A stretch of DNA of 64,000 nucleotides from Bolinopsis microptera (lineage: Eukaryota > Ctenophora > Tentaculata > Lobata > Bolinopsidae): positions 14,619,675 through 14,683,674 of the forward strand of contig NC_087076.1 in the NCBI RefSeq assembly GCF_026151205.1. The letters run 5' to 3'. How positions within the stretch are numbered: position 1 is the first letter of the stretch; the number at the start of each line of letters is the position of its first letter. This document shows positions 1-11,267 of this stretch, piece by piece. Both the position numbers and the translations under genes were made by a program. A model generated the notes under the pieces. It was not told the DNA's origin and did no database searches. It was given only the letters and a program-made list of their open reading frames with translations.

Positions 1-1
1 A

Positions 2-991
2 CTGTATATCAATGATATTTGCAATATAACTAATAAGGGTAAATTTGTCTTATTTGCAGACGATACTAATATATTTGTCGCTGCCGATTCGAAAAATAAA
101 GCATACGAATTGGCTAATGAAGTACTACAGGCCGTAAACAAGTATATGGGAGTTAACCTACTGCACATTAATGTAAAGAAGTGTTGTTATATGTACTTTT
201 CTCCCTCTAAACGTGATAATAGCGAATTAAATGCAGATATAGATAGCCAAAACTTGTCCATAAATAACAAAATAATTAAACGTGTAAGTCAGACAAAATT
301 TCTTGGAGTAATCATTGATGATAAACTAAGCTGGAAACCACACATATTATCTCTCAATAAGAAACTAAGTAGTGCTTGTGGACGTATCTACCGTATTAAG
401 AAATGCTTGCCAGAATCACTATATAAGCAAATATATCATTCTCTCTTTGAATCACATCTAGGTTATGCTATTTCTGTCTGGGGAGGTATTCCCAATAATC
501 AGTTGAAACCGCTATTTATTACTCAAAAGAAGTGTATCAGGATTCTCTTTGGAGACTTTGAAGCCTATGTAGACAAGTTCAAGACATGTGCTAGAGCAAG
601 ACCAATTAATTCTCAACGTCTAGGATCTGAATTCTATGTTAAAGAGTCCACCAAACCTCTATTCACAAAACACGAACTACTTGCTATAGAGAACCTATAC
701 AGATACCGTTGTTTAATGGAATTGTTTAAGATCATTAAGTCACGAGTACCAATTTCGTTATACTACCTATTCGGCTTATCAAATAGGAAAGATAATTTGT
801 TAATCACGCCCTCTCCAACTAATCAATTTATGTACAAATCTGCATGGCTGTGGAACGAATTTCGTAAAGTTGGGCCGATGAATTTCACCTCCCCTTGCAG
901 CTCTGTCAAGAATTTGCTTAAACAGTCACTTCTAAGAGCTCAAAACAGGTATGGAACTGATTGGTGTGACAAAAATTTCACTGAATTCTGA
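2..991 (+). mobile_element. Non-LTR retrotransposon reverse transcriptase, C-terminal part (5' cut by window edge)
   Basis: The reading frame is open from base 2, before the first ATG at 110, and ends at TGA 989-991. It starts with LYINDI and reaches the catalytic FADD box at about bases 53-64, then the conserved FLGVIID..LSWKPHI segment that follows the RT palm in LINEs, and a C-terminal thumb/tail region. The endonuclease and N-terminal RT motifs would lie left of the window. A diverged relative of its tail recurs at 2,586-3,115 and a decayed one near 45,330. The frame is uninterrupted over the visible 329 codons, so the copy may be fairly young. The LINE clade is not assigned. Confidence 0.85.
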
Positions 992-2530
992 GTGAGAAGT
1001 GATACTTGCCTGTTATTCCCACTTACTGACTGATAATCTTATCTATGGATACCATGCTTGAATTTAGGTAAACAACATAGCACTTCCTCACCAGTCACGT
1101 TGAACGCGATCGCCGAATGATAAAACAATATGGGAATGAACGCGCACAGCATTGCGCGCTGATACTCTAAATACTGTGCGCGTTTCGTCCGGAACCTGGG
1201 GGAGTTCCCGCTCTAATATATCTGACGACAGTGATCACTCATTATGAGAACTAATCCCGACCACTTTCCCGGTCGAACAGTACCCAAATCAAACTAATTT
1301 ATGAACCACGTGTATAGCCAACGTCCTTGCGGTGCTGAGCCGATGTAAAACTCTTCTGTCTCTTGTTAATATTTTAGCTGAACTGTGCATAAAAGTGTGT
1401 AGTGACAAGTGTGTAGTGGTAATGTATGTTATTTATTATGACGACGCGATATTTATAATGCAGAATTAAAAGCTGCTTTCGATATGACTGGTGGTGGGCT
1501 CTCTCCGGCGGGACATAGATCTATATAGGGGGTACCCGGGGTACGAGTTAACGAACAGTGTTCGTGTCCTTCCACAACCCCCTGTTACCTGTGTTTCTGT
1601 CGGGGTAGCCTAATTCATCCGTTAGAATCGCAGAGTTAGCGGAGCTCATGATATCTCGCGACGTATGCTGCATGAACGGTGCAAGACTTGCGCCGTTTGT
1701 TTCAGCATCCAGTTGCGAGTGCTTGCCCATCGAAAACATGATTAGTGATTGTGGATTTTATTGATATTACTGATTATCCATCATATTCAGTATTAATGTT
1801 ATCCATTATTTATTTATTGACATCCTTCAGTCTCCAAAACGAGGTGTGAAGGTAAATTAACTTTGAGCCTTGTTTTGGCGACTGCTTAATCGATGGGCAA
1901 GTAGGTATTTGTTTTTTAGCAGTGTTGAACATTGAAACAATTATAAAATGTTTATTTTTATCTTATATAACGTACAATATGAATGACATATGCTATAGTG
2001 ACGTAACATATATAGTGCAAAGAATTAGTAACTTGCGAGATGTGATTTAATGATAATCGACGTTAACATTTTTCAGTTTACAGTTGCACAATGTTGACGT
2101 CGATTGTTACTAACATTTATCTGAATTTAATACAAGTACATGTCACATATAAATTGGGTAGCTGAATGAAACTCGTGCCTCAAAATTTTCCGTTATTAGC
2201 ATTGCAGTGTCCACGCCCTGTACTGCGTTAACGACCGAAATTTTCCCAATATGCAATTATTGTTTTGCTTCTAAAATTCTCTGATAATTAATAATATATC
2301 GTGACATGTAATTGTAAAATAACAAACCTTGCGCGCGCGGCGCTTACATCTGCACCTGAGAATCTCTCAGCAATGTGTGGCTGTCTGCGCGGCGGGCTGT
2401 GTATTGTGTATATAGCTGAATTTAAATTTAGATTTATTTGTAAATGTATAATAATATTAAATATGTATTGATTGTTTTGTGGTAAATAAAAATTTTGTTT
2501 TACTTTTGTTTTACTATAACAAGCATTATT
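992..2530. other. Intergenic, no gene recognised; one 16-bp-arm hairpin
   Basis: No supported gene. There is a short hairpin at 2,055-2,105: 16-nt arms (AATCGACGTTAACATT and its near complement, one mismatch) around a 19-nt loop. The rest is AT-rich with two GC-rich CGCG patches near 1,140-1,190 and 2,330-2,395. Confidence 0.5.
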
Positions 2531-2585
2531 CTAATAGGCGACAACGATCATTTGAACCCCTTGTCTTCTTGAATATCGGTATGGG

Positions 2586-3115
2586 GTGGGTCGAGTAATA
2601 ATATGCTTCAACCTATCTTCATCACTCAGAAAAAAATGTATTAGAATACTATTTGGTGACCTTGAAGCATATCTAGATAAATTTAGAACATGTGCCAGAA
2701 CACGTTGTATAGATGAACAAATCCTAGGAAGGGAATTCTTTGAAAAAGAGCATACAAAGCCGTTGTTTAACAAGAACGGCCTTCTTACCGTCCACAACCT
2801 GTACAAATACACATGTCTATTAGAACTGTTCAAAATTGTCAGATTAGAATCTCCAATCTCACTCCTATCTTTACTCCACAGATCACCATCACAAAGACGT
2901 TCAGACCAGTTCATCACCCCGAACCCATCCTCCTCTTTTATTTATCAATCAACAAAAATGTGGAACGACTGTCGAAAAATTGACAGTTTGATAAGCTTTA
3001 CTAAGTCAACGAACTTAGTTAAAGTAACACTGAAGAGTGAGTTACTCAAGATACAGTCAAGGTACGAAGAATTAGAATGGACAGAATTAAACTTTGATAA
3101 GAATGAGCTTGTATT
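2586..3115 (+). mobile_element. LINE reverse transcriptase tail fragment, same family as 2-991
   Basis: The open frame from 2,586 matches the C-terminal half of the first element (KKCIRILFGD.EAY.DKF.TCAR.R, then EHTKPLF, LYKY.CL.ELFKI). It lacks the RT catalytic part, so it is a 5'-truncated copy. Its stop codon falls inside the TTAA target of the next element, so the present C terminus may be set by that insertion. Divergence from 2-991 shows two separate insertions rather than a recent duplication. Confidence 0.8.
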
Positions 3116-3351
3116 TTAAGGCCACAGGGGGGGTCCGAGGTCGAAAAAAAGTTTTTTGCCAGTTGGCAGACCACGTACTATCTGACGCTTGCACACCACC
3201 CTTAGCCCCCCAGATCGCCTAGTTTGTCATAAAATAGAGGTTAACTATTGCCTTTTTAATCAGTTAACCTCACAAATAACCAGTTCTTAACATTTTGTTG
3301 CTCTCATCACAAGTTAAACTTATCAATGGGTATCAATTGGCCATCCAATGT

Positions 3352-3383
3352 GATTAGATTAGATTAGATTAGATTAGATTAAG
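3352..3383 (-). repeat. (TCTAA)n microsatellite tail at the LINE 3' end
   Basis: About six copies of a 5-bp unit (ATTAG on the plus strand) sit just downstream of the LINE ORF2 on its coding strand. Simple-repeat tails are typical of CR1-like and other non-LTR elements, so this likely marks the 3' end of the LINE. Confidence 0.7.
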
Positions 3384-3586
3384 AATAATGACATAAACAT
3401 CATCACTAGTTTTAAACATTCTTTCTGATTTCCTCATTATCAGAACTGTGAACATTTCACAGCCTTCGTCATTAAAAAAAAACAAACAAATTCTATAACT
3501 AACATAATTGTCATAATTTATTTACATATAAAAAAGTTAAAAAAGTTAAAAACCGTTAATTTAAAAATAACTAAATAAAAACAAAT

Positions 3587-6580
3587 TCATGAGATATTTA
3601 TTCCCTTTCTCTTGGCAACACACGGATTTTTATGTAAATATTGAACTTGTTGCTTCTTCTTTTCGATATAATTTACACCCTCTATTTTAGCTAAAACTAT
3701 ATTTGACACTTCCCAAAAGTTGCCTGTGTCTACTAAATTATTAGTCTTTTTAAATTCTTCTAGATTAATTTTAAAATCAATAACAGACACTGAATTTCTG
3801 ACAAAAGATGGCAATTTATTCCAAAAGCTGATAACACGCTCTGATAAAAAATTATTAGACAAGGTTTTAATATTTCTATCAATACTGTTAGATTTAGTGC
3901 TAACAATTTTATCTCCCGATCTACTTAAATTGAAAATATCTTTTCCATACTCAACCAATCCATTTACAATTTTGTAGGCTTCAATCAAATCTCCTCTAAC
4001 CCGTCTCTCTGCGAGTGTTGTAATCTGTAAGGCATCCAACCTTTCACTGTAAGGAAGTGTTCCAATATCATCAATAAGGCGTGTGAACCTTCTCTGGACA
4101 TTTTCCAGTTCAATGATAGTAGCCCAATTCCCATGGCAGGCAGGTGGAGACCACAACTGAGCACAATACTCCAAGTGGGGTCTTATTATAGTTTTATAAA
4201 CATTTCTCATAACGTTAAGTTCTCTTATAATGAGATTCCTTGTAACCCATGCAATCATACTGTTTGCTTTACTAATACAACTTTTAATATGTTTCGACCA
4301 TTTCAAATCTGAAGAAGTTAAAACTCCAAGAAACTCTGCTTCAATACATTCAAGTGTAACACCACTAAATACATATTCTTGAAGGGGATTTTCGTTAAAT
4401 GGAACATGCATTATTTTGCATTTGCTAGGATTAAACTTTAACAGCCACACATTTTGCCAGTTTTGCAAGCTTTCTAACATATTGAAAGTGCTTTCAGTGT
4501 CATTGGCATCCATAATAACTTTAAGATCATCTGCAAACAGTTTTGATATACCATTAATACAATCAGGCAAGTCATTGATAAAAATGACAAACAATAAAGG
4601 ACCTAAAACAGACCCTTGTGGGACGCCTGATAAAACATCACGAAGGTAGGAATATGCTCCACCAACGAATGTCTTAAATCTTCTTCCAGATAAAAAGTCT
4701 TTCACAATATCTAAAGTGTTACCACTTATACCCAAATTTCTCATTTTTGTAAGTAGTCTATGATGTGGAACACTGTCAAATGCTTTACAAAAATCTAAGT
4801 AAAACACATCTACGGGTGCACCATCTTCTAATAGTTCGATGATACATTCTACACTCTCTAATAGATTAGATAAACAAGATTTACCTTCTACAAATCCATG
4901 CTGGTTTGGATTTATCTTTTTACTAACAAAACTCATAATATGCCTCCTTACTAATTTTTCATATAATTTACATAAAATGCATGTAAGTGACACTGGTCTG
5001 TAATTTAGGGCATCTTTCCGACTACCCTTTTTATAAAGAGATGTAACATTTGCTGTCTTCCACTGTTCTGGAATTTTTCCACTTGAAGCACATGTTTGAA
5101 ATAATTTAGTCACAGCAGAAACAAAACTTGAATTATGTTCAAGTTCTTTTAATAATTTAGGATGAATGCCATCTGGCCCTTTACTTTTACTAATATTAAT
5201 TCTTTTCAGTTCTCTGCCAACATCATCCATTGTTATCTCAATATTTTCAATGTGTAACTCATCCGCAATAAAATAACATTCTCTGTTCAAAGGTCCATCT
5301 GGTTCTTTGACAAAAACTGAAGCAAAAGCATCAGCCAATACTTCGGCAGTTTCAAAATTACTTTTGGTCAAAGATCCGTCCGGTTTTTCCAGGGATGATA
5401 CACAACTTTTTAACACTCTTTTCCCTCTTAAATATGCATAAAATGGCTTCGTATTATATTTCATACACTGTGTAATTTTTCTTTCATAATTAACTTTACA
5501 CTTAAATGACTTACTATCAAACTGTCCTTGTTGGTTCAGTGCAACATTAAGATTTTCAGAAGAAGGATTATTATCAAAAATATACCAACATTTATCTGTC
5601 TTTTTCCTGCATCTTTTTAGGGATGAATTTGCCCAAGGCTCACATTTAAAGTTCTTTTCCGTCGGAACTATATCAGATACTAAGTTAAGCTTTGAGTGTA
5701 ACTCACTCCACATATCTTCAGAAGTTAAAGTACCCTCACTAAAAGACCAGTCAATTTCAGCTGATCTGTGTAACAATTCTTTGCCAGAGACTTTTCCCCA
5801 TAACTTTCTAGGCTCCTTTGCAGCCTCATCATCTTGCTTACTGTTACTAAGACTTAGATTTAATTCTACATTAAAACAAACATGATCGCTCTTTCCCAAG
5901 GGGGAGACAATCATTACTTCATTGACAATAGCTTCGTTTGTAGAGAGAACCTGATCTAGTGTACTCTCTTGAAGTTTACCGCTGACAACTCTACGTCTGG
6001 TAACTTCATCTGTGATATACCAAACCAAGCCATTGTCTTGTACACATTCCATAAAATTCTTTTCTATAATTAAACCCTTATTACTTGTTCCTAAAGGAGC
6101 ATTAACAGTTCCACTAAGCCAAGATACATTTGGTAAATTTAAATCTCCAACTAGGATTGATTCAACATTAAAAACAGCTAGTTTTGCAATCATTTTGGTC
6201 ATCGCATTGTTCTGCGCTTTAGAAAGAGACATTGATCTATAAATACATGCAATATTTACCCTACCAATGTTGCTATCGAATTCAACAGCAATCGAATCAG
6301 TGACCCTAAACCAATCTATGACAACTGGGTTCAAAGAGTCTTTAATATAAATAATACAGCCTCCACCACTACTAACAGAACTTTCTCCTACTTCTTCCTT
6401 AACTGTAAAATCTCTATCTTTTCTAAATATTTTGAAACCAGGTATGCTAATTTCAGCATCAATAATTTCATTGTTAAAATGAGTTTCATTTATGCAAACA
6501 ATGTCAGACTGGTACAGCGAAACAGCATTTCTCAATTCACAAAACTTATTATATAAACTATTACTGTTACTATAAAACAA
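3587..6580 (-). CDS. LINE ORF2: AP endonuclease plus reverse transcriptase (CR1-like), intact
   Basis: This 997-codon open frame encodes an apurinic-type endonuclease followed by a reverse transcriptase. Endonuclease motifs seen are CINETHF, GGGCIIYI, GDLNLP and SDHVCF. RT motifs in order are NYRPVSLT, QHGFVEGKSC, VDVFYLDFCKAFDSVPH, SGVPQGSVLGPLLF and the catalytic LFADD. These match the CR1/jockey group. The frame starts with TTG at 6,580 (LFYSNSNSLYNK, the usual start of the endonuclease) and stays open back across the end of ORF1; no ATG was seen at this junction. ORF2 may therefore be translated by reinitiation or frameshift. No stop or frameshift was seen, so the copy could be autonomous. 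Confidence 0.9.
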   Translation of the reverse strand: MFYSNSNSLYNKFCELRNAVSLYQSDIVCINETHFNNEIIDAEISIPGFKIFRKDRDFTVKEEVGESSVSSGGGCIIYIKDSLNPVVIDWFRVTDSIAVEFDSNIGRVNIACIYRSMSLSKAQNNAMTKMIAKLAVFNVESILVGDLNLPNVSWLSGTVNAPLGTSNKGLIIEKNFMECVQDNGLVWYITDEVTRRRVVSGKLQESTLDQVLSTNEAIVNEVMIVSPLGKSDHVCFNVELNLSLSNSKQDDEAAKEPRKLWGKVSGKELLHRSAEIDWSFSEGTLTSEDMWSELHSKLNLVSDIVPTEKNFKCEPWANSSLKRCRKKTDKCWYIFDNNPSSENLNVALNQQGQFDSKSFKCKVNYERKITQCMKYNTKPFYAYLRGKRVLKSCVSSLEKPDGSLTKSNFETAEVLADAFASVFVKEPDGPLNRECYFIADELHIENIEITMDDVGRELKRINISKSKGPDGIHPKLLKELEHNSSFVSAVTKLFQTCASSGKIPEQWKTANVTSLYKKGSRKDALNYRPVSLTCILCKLYEKLVRRHIMSFVSKKINPNQHGFVEGKSCLSNLLESVECIIELLEDGAPVDVFYLDFCKAFDSVPHHRLLTKMRNLGISGNTLDIVKDFLSGRRFKTFVGGAYSYLRDVLSGVPQGSVLGPLLFVIFINDLPDCINGISKLFADDLKVIMDANDTESTFNMLESLQNWQNVWLLKFNPSKCKIMHVPFNENPLQEYVFSGVTLECIEAEFLGVLTSSDLKWSKHIKSCISKANSMIAWVTRNLIIRELNVMRNVYKTIIRPHLEYCAQLWSPPACHGNWATIIELENVQRRFTRLIDDIGTLPYSERLDALQITTLAERRVRGDLIEAYKIVNGLVEYGKDIFNLSRSGDKIVSTKSNSIDRNIKTLSNNFLSERVISFWNKLPSFVRNSVSVIDFKINLEEFKKTNNLVDTGNFWEVSNIVLAKIEGVNYIEKKKQQVQYLHKNPCVAKRKGINIS

Positions 6581-6588
6581 TTTAAGGT

Positions 6589-7506
6589 TTAGGTATTCTT
6601 TATCTTTGCTTTCTCTGCAAGTCGCTTTCTCCGTTCCTGTCTCACAAAAAATTGGACGTCTCTGTCAGCTCTGTTCAGATCCTGATTGATCCAATAAACT
6701 TCTTTCTCTGCTTTTTCAGAATCCACTTCTATCTTCCAACCTTTACCATAGTTACTCCAATGCAATGCAGCCTCTTTTGATTTTAGTTTTACAATCAGCG
6801 GTCTAGGTTGATGTTCCCTGCTTTCACCAGATTCAGTCAATTTACCTGCCCGGAAACAGGACACAATCACGTCTTCTTCCATGCCACAGGTTTCATGTAA
6901 AAACTTGAGATCATTGCTTTGAGATCTGTTCTCTTTGATAGCCATTTCGGGAACGTGTCTGATGATCACATTACATTCTCTTTTGATCCGTTGGATCTTG
7001 TCAGCATCAATCTGTTGGACTGTTGCCTTCACTAATTGAGTTGGTGGCTTGTCACTAATAGTTGCCTGGAGGTCAACCTTCGCTGCATCAACGTAGCTCT
7101 TCACTTTTGAAGATGATTCATTGACTATATCTTTTTTGACAGCAGCCATTGCTGTTGGTAACTCGTTCTGCAGACTGTTTTTAACAGCATTGGTAACCGT
7201 TTCATTAATGGTTTCACTCAACTTAATCAGCACTGTTGTCGCATTGACAATGCAGTGTGGACACTTATATTGTTTGATGAAAAGCACCTGATCCTCGTCA
7301 AGTCCTGTCAGTCCAACACAATCAAGATGACACCATTTGTTGCACCAATCACATCTGATCCATAGAGAATCATCAATGTGTTCCTTGCAGAAACAATCTT
7401 CTTCAGGTTTAGTACGTTCTTCTTCAGCTTGTTCATTCGTCTCTACATGTTCTCTACTGGCTGGGGCACTATCAGTGTGCCCCGTTTGCCCGTCATTCTT
7501 TACCAT
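6589..7506 (-). CDS. LINE ORF1: PHD-type zinc finger plus RNA-binding region
   Basis: About 305 residues from ATG at 7,506; an in-frame TTG lies 12 bases upstream. An acidic N terminus is followed by a complete PHD-like finger (CFC..H.....W..C.WCNKWCH.DC, then CPHC), a probable coiled-coil segment, and a C-terminal part (CNVIIRHVPE, later RPLIVKLKSKEAA) that resembles the RRM-like nucleic-acid-binding region of LINE ORF1 proteins. It ends with a basic tail. The stop codon lies 8 bases before the conventional ORF2 start. PHD fingers occur in ORF1 of several CR1-group elements. The role (RNA packaging or chromatin targeting) is inferred from the family. Confidence 0.85.
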   Translation of the reverse strand: MVKNDGQTGHTDSAPASREHVETNEQAEEERTKPEEDCFCKEHIDDSLWIRCDWCNKWCHLDCVGLTGLDEDQVLFIKQYKCPHCIVNATTVLIKLSETINETVTNAVKNSLQNELPTAMAAVKKDIVNESSSKVKSYVDAAKVDLQATISDKPPTQLVKATVQQIDADKIQRIKRECNVIIRHVPEMAIKENRSQSNDLKFLHETCGMEEDVIVSCFRAGKLTESGESREHQPRPLIVKLKSKEAALHWSNYGKGWKIEVDSEKAEKEVYWINQDLNRADRDVQFFVRQERRKRLAEKAKIKNT

Positions 7507-8147
7507 CCCTGAACTCAAATTATTTGTTATATAGTAGTGTTGAAAGTATGAACAGAACTATTATATGACCTTTATTTGTTGGAAAATTGAGGTTAACATA
7601 TTTTCTCAGAATCATGGTCTTTTGACTCTCCTGAACAATTTATTTACCACCTCAAAAACCTATCTTCTCCTAGAGCTTTTATCCATTTCACCTCAAATTT
7701 GGAACTTATGTTCCTGACATAAATTTGAAAGTTTGTTATGTAACGATTGTTGTAATTTTGCTCCTAACTCTTTTTATGAGGTTAACCATTTTAAATTTTG
7801 TAAATTTTGTAATTCTCACTCATGGTTAACCTCATATCTCAGCTTTGGAGCAAGATATCATAAATCGTTACATAACAAAAACTCAAAATACCTTTAAGTT
7901 CACATTGTTGCCAAGTTACAAGGTTCTAAGTCATAAACTAAAAAAGAAGATAGATTTTGAACACAATTGCATTTAAAGTTTTCATTTACAATAGAATTAC
8001 AGGTAAACCTCAAAATTCAACGCGCGATATCTTCAAATAGGAAACTTTGTTTTCGGTAAGGACAAAAGCATTTGAAAATTTAGATCGAGCTCTACAACAT
8101 ATCTCAAAATCTCAAAATTGACCTCGGACCCCCCCCTGTGGCCTTAA

Positions 8148-9180
8148 AACAGAGTCCTTTGACTTTATTATTTTAAAATTGAAGAATCGTCTGGCCACAA
8201 CTCATTTCGTTCGCATTATAGATTCACTTTCATTTTCACTATCACGCACAGTACAGGGTCATACCTCACTACCAAATTATTATAGGGCACAAGAACAAAT
8301 TTGTTTACAATTTTAGACGGCCCCAACGTTAATGTGGCTCTTGCTATGTGTTGGTTCAGCCGAATTAATTATTATGTAATCAAGTTTATTTTTCTCTTTT
8401 AGTTAGTTGTCATCCGGCCAAACATTAAGCAACTTATATTGCAGTTCCATTTATCAATTAGTATATCAAAATATGTCATTGTAATTTTGCATGGCTGAAA
8501 TGTAACGCTTGATTTATATATATAATAATTAATTGAATTTTCAAATAAAAATCAAAATTTGTTGAGCCCAGCAGCTTACTTCCTTTCCTCTCTTCCCCCG
8601 TTGTCTGGAGCATGTGATTTTTGTTGATATCCGAGCTCTTGTTTTTATCTTTTGGTTAACTTTCTGTGATTGGACTCGGTATTTTCGTCCCCGCCGAGTG
8701 GGACGATGCTTGCTTGCCAGTTAAGCTATACTTTAGATGACACTAATTTCTACAAACCACAAAATATTAAATATAAAATGTGTCCAGTATGGCGCAAATG
8801 CATAATTTGATAATTTCTCGACGCCGTCGTCGGGGTGAGAGTTATCTGAACCAACTGCATGCCCCTACGATTGCGTCACCACTGGTGAGCAAGCATTTGT
8901 TTGTTGTTTAGTTGTGTTGAAAGGGAACATTACTTGATTAATTCATCCATTCGGATTTTAATAACGATGAGCTATGATATACCGTTCATCTTAGACTATT
9001 GGATCAATCTTATTATATGATTAGATTTTATAAACAAACTTGGCACACAAAAGATTATAATGCGGACGCGGAGGTTGACTGGCTCTTCTATAATAAATAC
9101 GACACTTCAATTTACAGAATGCTTGCTAGAGGTAAGACAAAATATTATCAGACTATACATGCAGCATGAGTAACTGGTGG
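8148..9180. other. Intergenic, no gene recognised
   Basis: AT-rich DNA without a supported reading frame, RNA gene or clear inverted repeat. It ends where a diverged copy of the POLR1F upstream region begins. Confidence 0.5.
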
Positions 9181-9189
9181 ATAAGCCTT

Positions 9190-9630
9190 CGGTAAAAACG
9201 GATCCGGAAAAGTCAATGCGGCACTCGGGTCCTTGGTATTGTCGTTGGTATATTGTCCATTATCTACATTCTGCTTTCGTAGTTTAAAACAATAGTGAGT
9301 TCTAAATATACAGCTTTAAACCGATTAAGTATGAATGAATGAAATACCTGACAATCCGCACTCTTATAATCCAAAAGCATGAGTAACTCGTAGTGATGTA
9401 TGATTTTTAGAAACTTTAAATTAAATTTGGCGCTCACAGGTCCTCATGAATATGTGATTGCCGCATAAGGTTCTGTAAATGCGCAGGGCACCTTCAAGCT
9501 TAAATTATTCACCTTACTGAGGCAGTCAACCAACGCGTGGCTTTATTTTTATGATATGATATGTTTTGATTGTTATTAATAAATACCAAAATTTAAATTT
9601 GTTTTCCTAAAAAAAAATTTGTTTTCCTTG
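9190..9630 (+). repeat. Diverged copy of the POLR1F upstream region
   Basis: This segment shares ordered blocks with 10,985-11,240: CGGAAAAG followed by GGCACT.GGTCCTTG.TATTGTCG.TGG, then GAGGCA.TCA.CC.A..CGTGGCTTT.AT, then TGATATG and an AAATT..TTTGT.TTCCT end. The two copies flank the retroelement relic and satellite between them. It may be an old segmental duplication or two copies of a dispersed repeat. Confidence 0.55.
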
Positions 9631-9702
9631 ACTGATGGGGGCTCAGGACCAGTTTGCATCAAGGTTTGAAGCTAAAATTCCGCGTTTTTAAGCTTTTAGG
9701 TT

Positions 9703-10195
9703 GGCTGTAAAGAGGTTACCTGTAAAGATGTGACCACTGAACCTCTCCTTATCCCTGTCAATGGGAGAGAACTTCCTGCAGGGGTCAACAAAGCAGATGG
9801 AGGTAGGTTAGATGTTAGTGCTGAGTGTATGGAACCCATTGGAAAGGGTATTTTTAGATGTAAGAGTATTTCATACTCAAGCTCCTTCCAATAAGGCTCT
9901 TGGATCTCCAATGAGTATGTACACTAGCCATGAGAGACAGAAGAAAAACATGTACAACAAAAGGATTGTTGAAGTGGAACATGGAACATTTACACCAATA
10001 GTCCTATCAAAAACAGGTGGAATGGGAAGAGAAGCAAATACTTTCTTCTAAAAGCTCCTTCCAATAAGGCTCTTGGATCTCCAATGAGTATGTACACTAG
10101 CCATGAGAGACAGAAGAAAACATGTACAACAAAAGGATTGTTGAAGTGGAACATGGAACATTTACACCAATAGTCCTATCAAAAACAGGTGGAAT
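9703..10195 (+). pseudogene. Retroelement ORF relic with a 173-bp tandem duplication
   Basis: Across two frames the DNA reads CKDVTTEPLLIPVNG, ANKADGGRLDVSA-like text, then FLDVRVFHTQAPS and VEHGTFTPIVLSKTGGMGREA. This resembles a conserved C-terminal block found in many animal retroelement-derived ORFs (established from family memory, not searched). A frameshift separates the halves. The stretch from about 9,881 is repeated from 10,054 (period 173), with a one-base deletion in a poly-A run that breaks the second copy. No catalytic domain remains. Confidence 0.6.
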
Positions 10196-10399
10196 AGTCC
10201 AGTCATTTATGGAAATGCATCTGCAAATCTTCAGATACTCACGAAACTTTGAACAGACCTTCCCAAAGGTATGAATAAACGATTTTCGGTTGGAGACATT
10301 TTTATTACTGTGGGGGAAACCCAGGAGGGCCACGCCCATATTGACCTAATAATGTAACTGACCCTTTGCTTCTGAAGGTCGTATAGACTTCATGATAGG

Positions 10400-10965
10400 C
10401 TTAAACGAAGCCGCATATATGCATGTTTATATAGAAGTTATTGATCAACAAATGGCCTTAAATCCTCAATTTTCGAGAAATTCGCCAAAAACCATTTTGG
10501 GCGTGGCGCAGAGCCCATTTTACTAACTTTTGATATGATCGTGATAGAGTCTTCGGATAGTGTGCAAAAGAACTGCAATTGGTATATTTATTTATGACTT
10601 ATGAAGATACAGATGCCTTAAAGTGCTTACTTTTTTAGTTATTGGCGAAAAACTGATTTTCGGTTCCAGAAATCATGCAAAAATATGGGTATCTGGTAAA
10701 TTGGGCTATGAAGGCCATAGAGATTTTTGAATGATTGCAAATTGTGCAGAATGGCCATGTTTATATACTTATGAAGCAACATGTACCCTAAAATGCTTAC
10801 TTTTCAAGTTATTCGGGGAAAACCAAAGAAAATTTGCACGAAATAGAGCAAAATTGGTTATATCAGCCATTTTTGCCTCCCGTTATATGTTAATAACTCC
10901 AGCACTACCTTTAAAAGAGTATGGAAACCTAATATGTTCAATTTAAGCCTAGGGTTAAGGTGTTG
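10400..10965 (+). repeat. Diverged tandem repeat, unit about 175-185 bp, three copies
   Basis: Blocks containing TTTATAT..TTATGAAG, then C.TAAA.TGCTTACTTTT and AGTTATT.G.CGAAAA recur at about 10,405, 10,580 and 10,755. A related block (CCCTAAAATGCTTCCTTTTA) is also inside UBA1 intron 2 at about 23,880. It looks like an old satellite-like or element-internal repeat. Confidence 0.5.
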
Positions 10966-10984
10966 TCCTTAAATAATTGTTAAC

Positions 10985-11240
10985 ACAAATCAGCGAAAAT
11001 GGATTCGGAAAAGCCATTATTGGCACTTGAGTCCTTGATATTGTCGATGGTGCTCTGGGCCATTTGAACTGCCATTTTTCAGCTTCTGTCAACTGAAATT
11101 ACTATTAATCCAAGTTGAGGCAATCAGCCGAAATGTGGCTTTTATGGTTATCTATGATATGCATTATCTGTAATAATATAATAAAGATCAAAATTCATTT
11201 AATTTGTATTCTTAAATTTGTATTCTTAATCATTAACATT
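10985..11240 (+). repeat. POLR1F upstream copy of the 9,190-9,630 repeat
   Basis: This is the partner of the 9,190-9,630 block, directly upstream of the POLR1F start. If the POLR1F promoter lies here, the other block is a decayed duplicate of it. No TATA box or other core promoter element was recognised. Confidence 0.5.
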
Positions 11241-11267
11241 TCTCACTGATCATATTATTAGGAGACT

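Larger units (their letters stand above)
3116..8147. mobile_element. TTAA-flanked terminal-inverted-repeat element, interrupted by a LINE
   Basis: Inverted termini GGCCACAGGGGGGGTCCGAG (from 3,120) and its complement (ending 8,143) are each bounded by TTAA (3,116-3,119 and 8,144-8,147). TTAA duplication is the signature of piggyBac-type transposition. No transposase is present. The element's own DNA appears to be roughly 3,120-3,350 plus about 7,550-8,143, with repeated GAGGTTAAC/GTTAACCTC motifs in both parts. The middle is the minus-strand LINE, so the LINE inserted into the DNA element. Confidence 0.7.
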
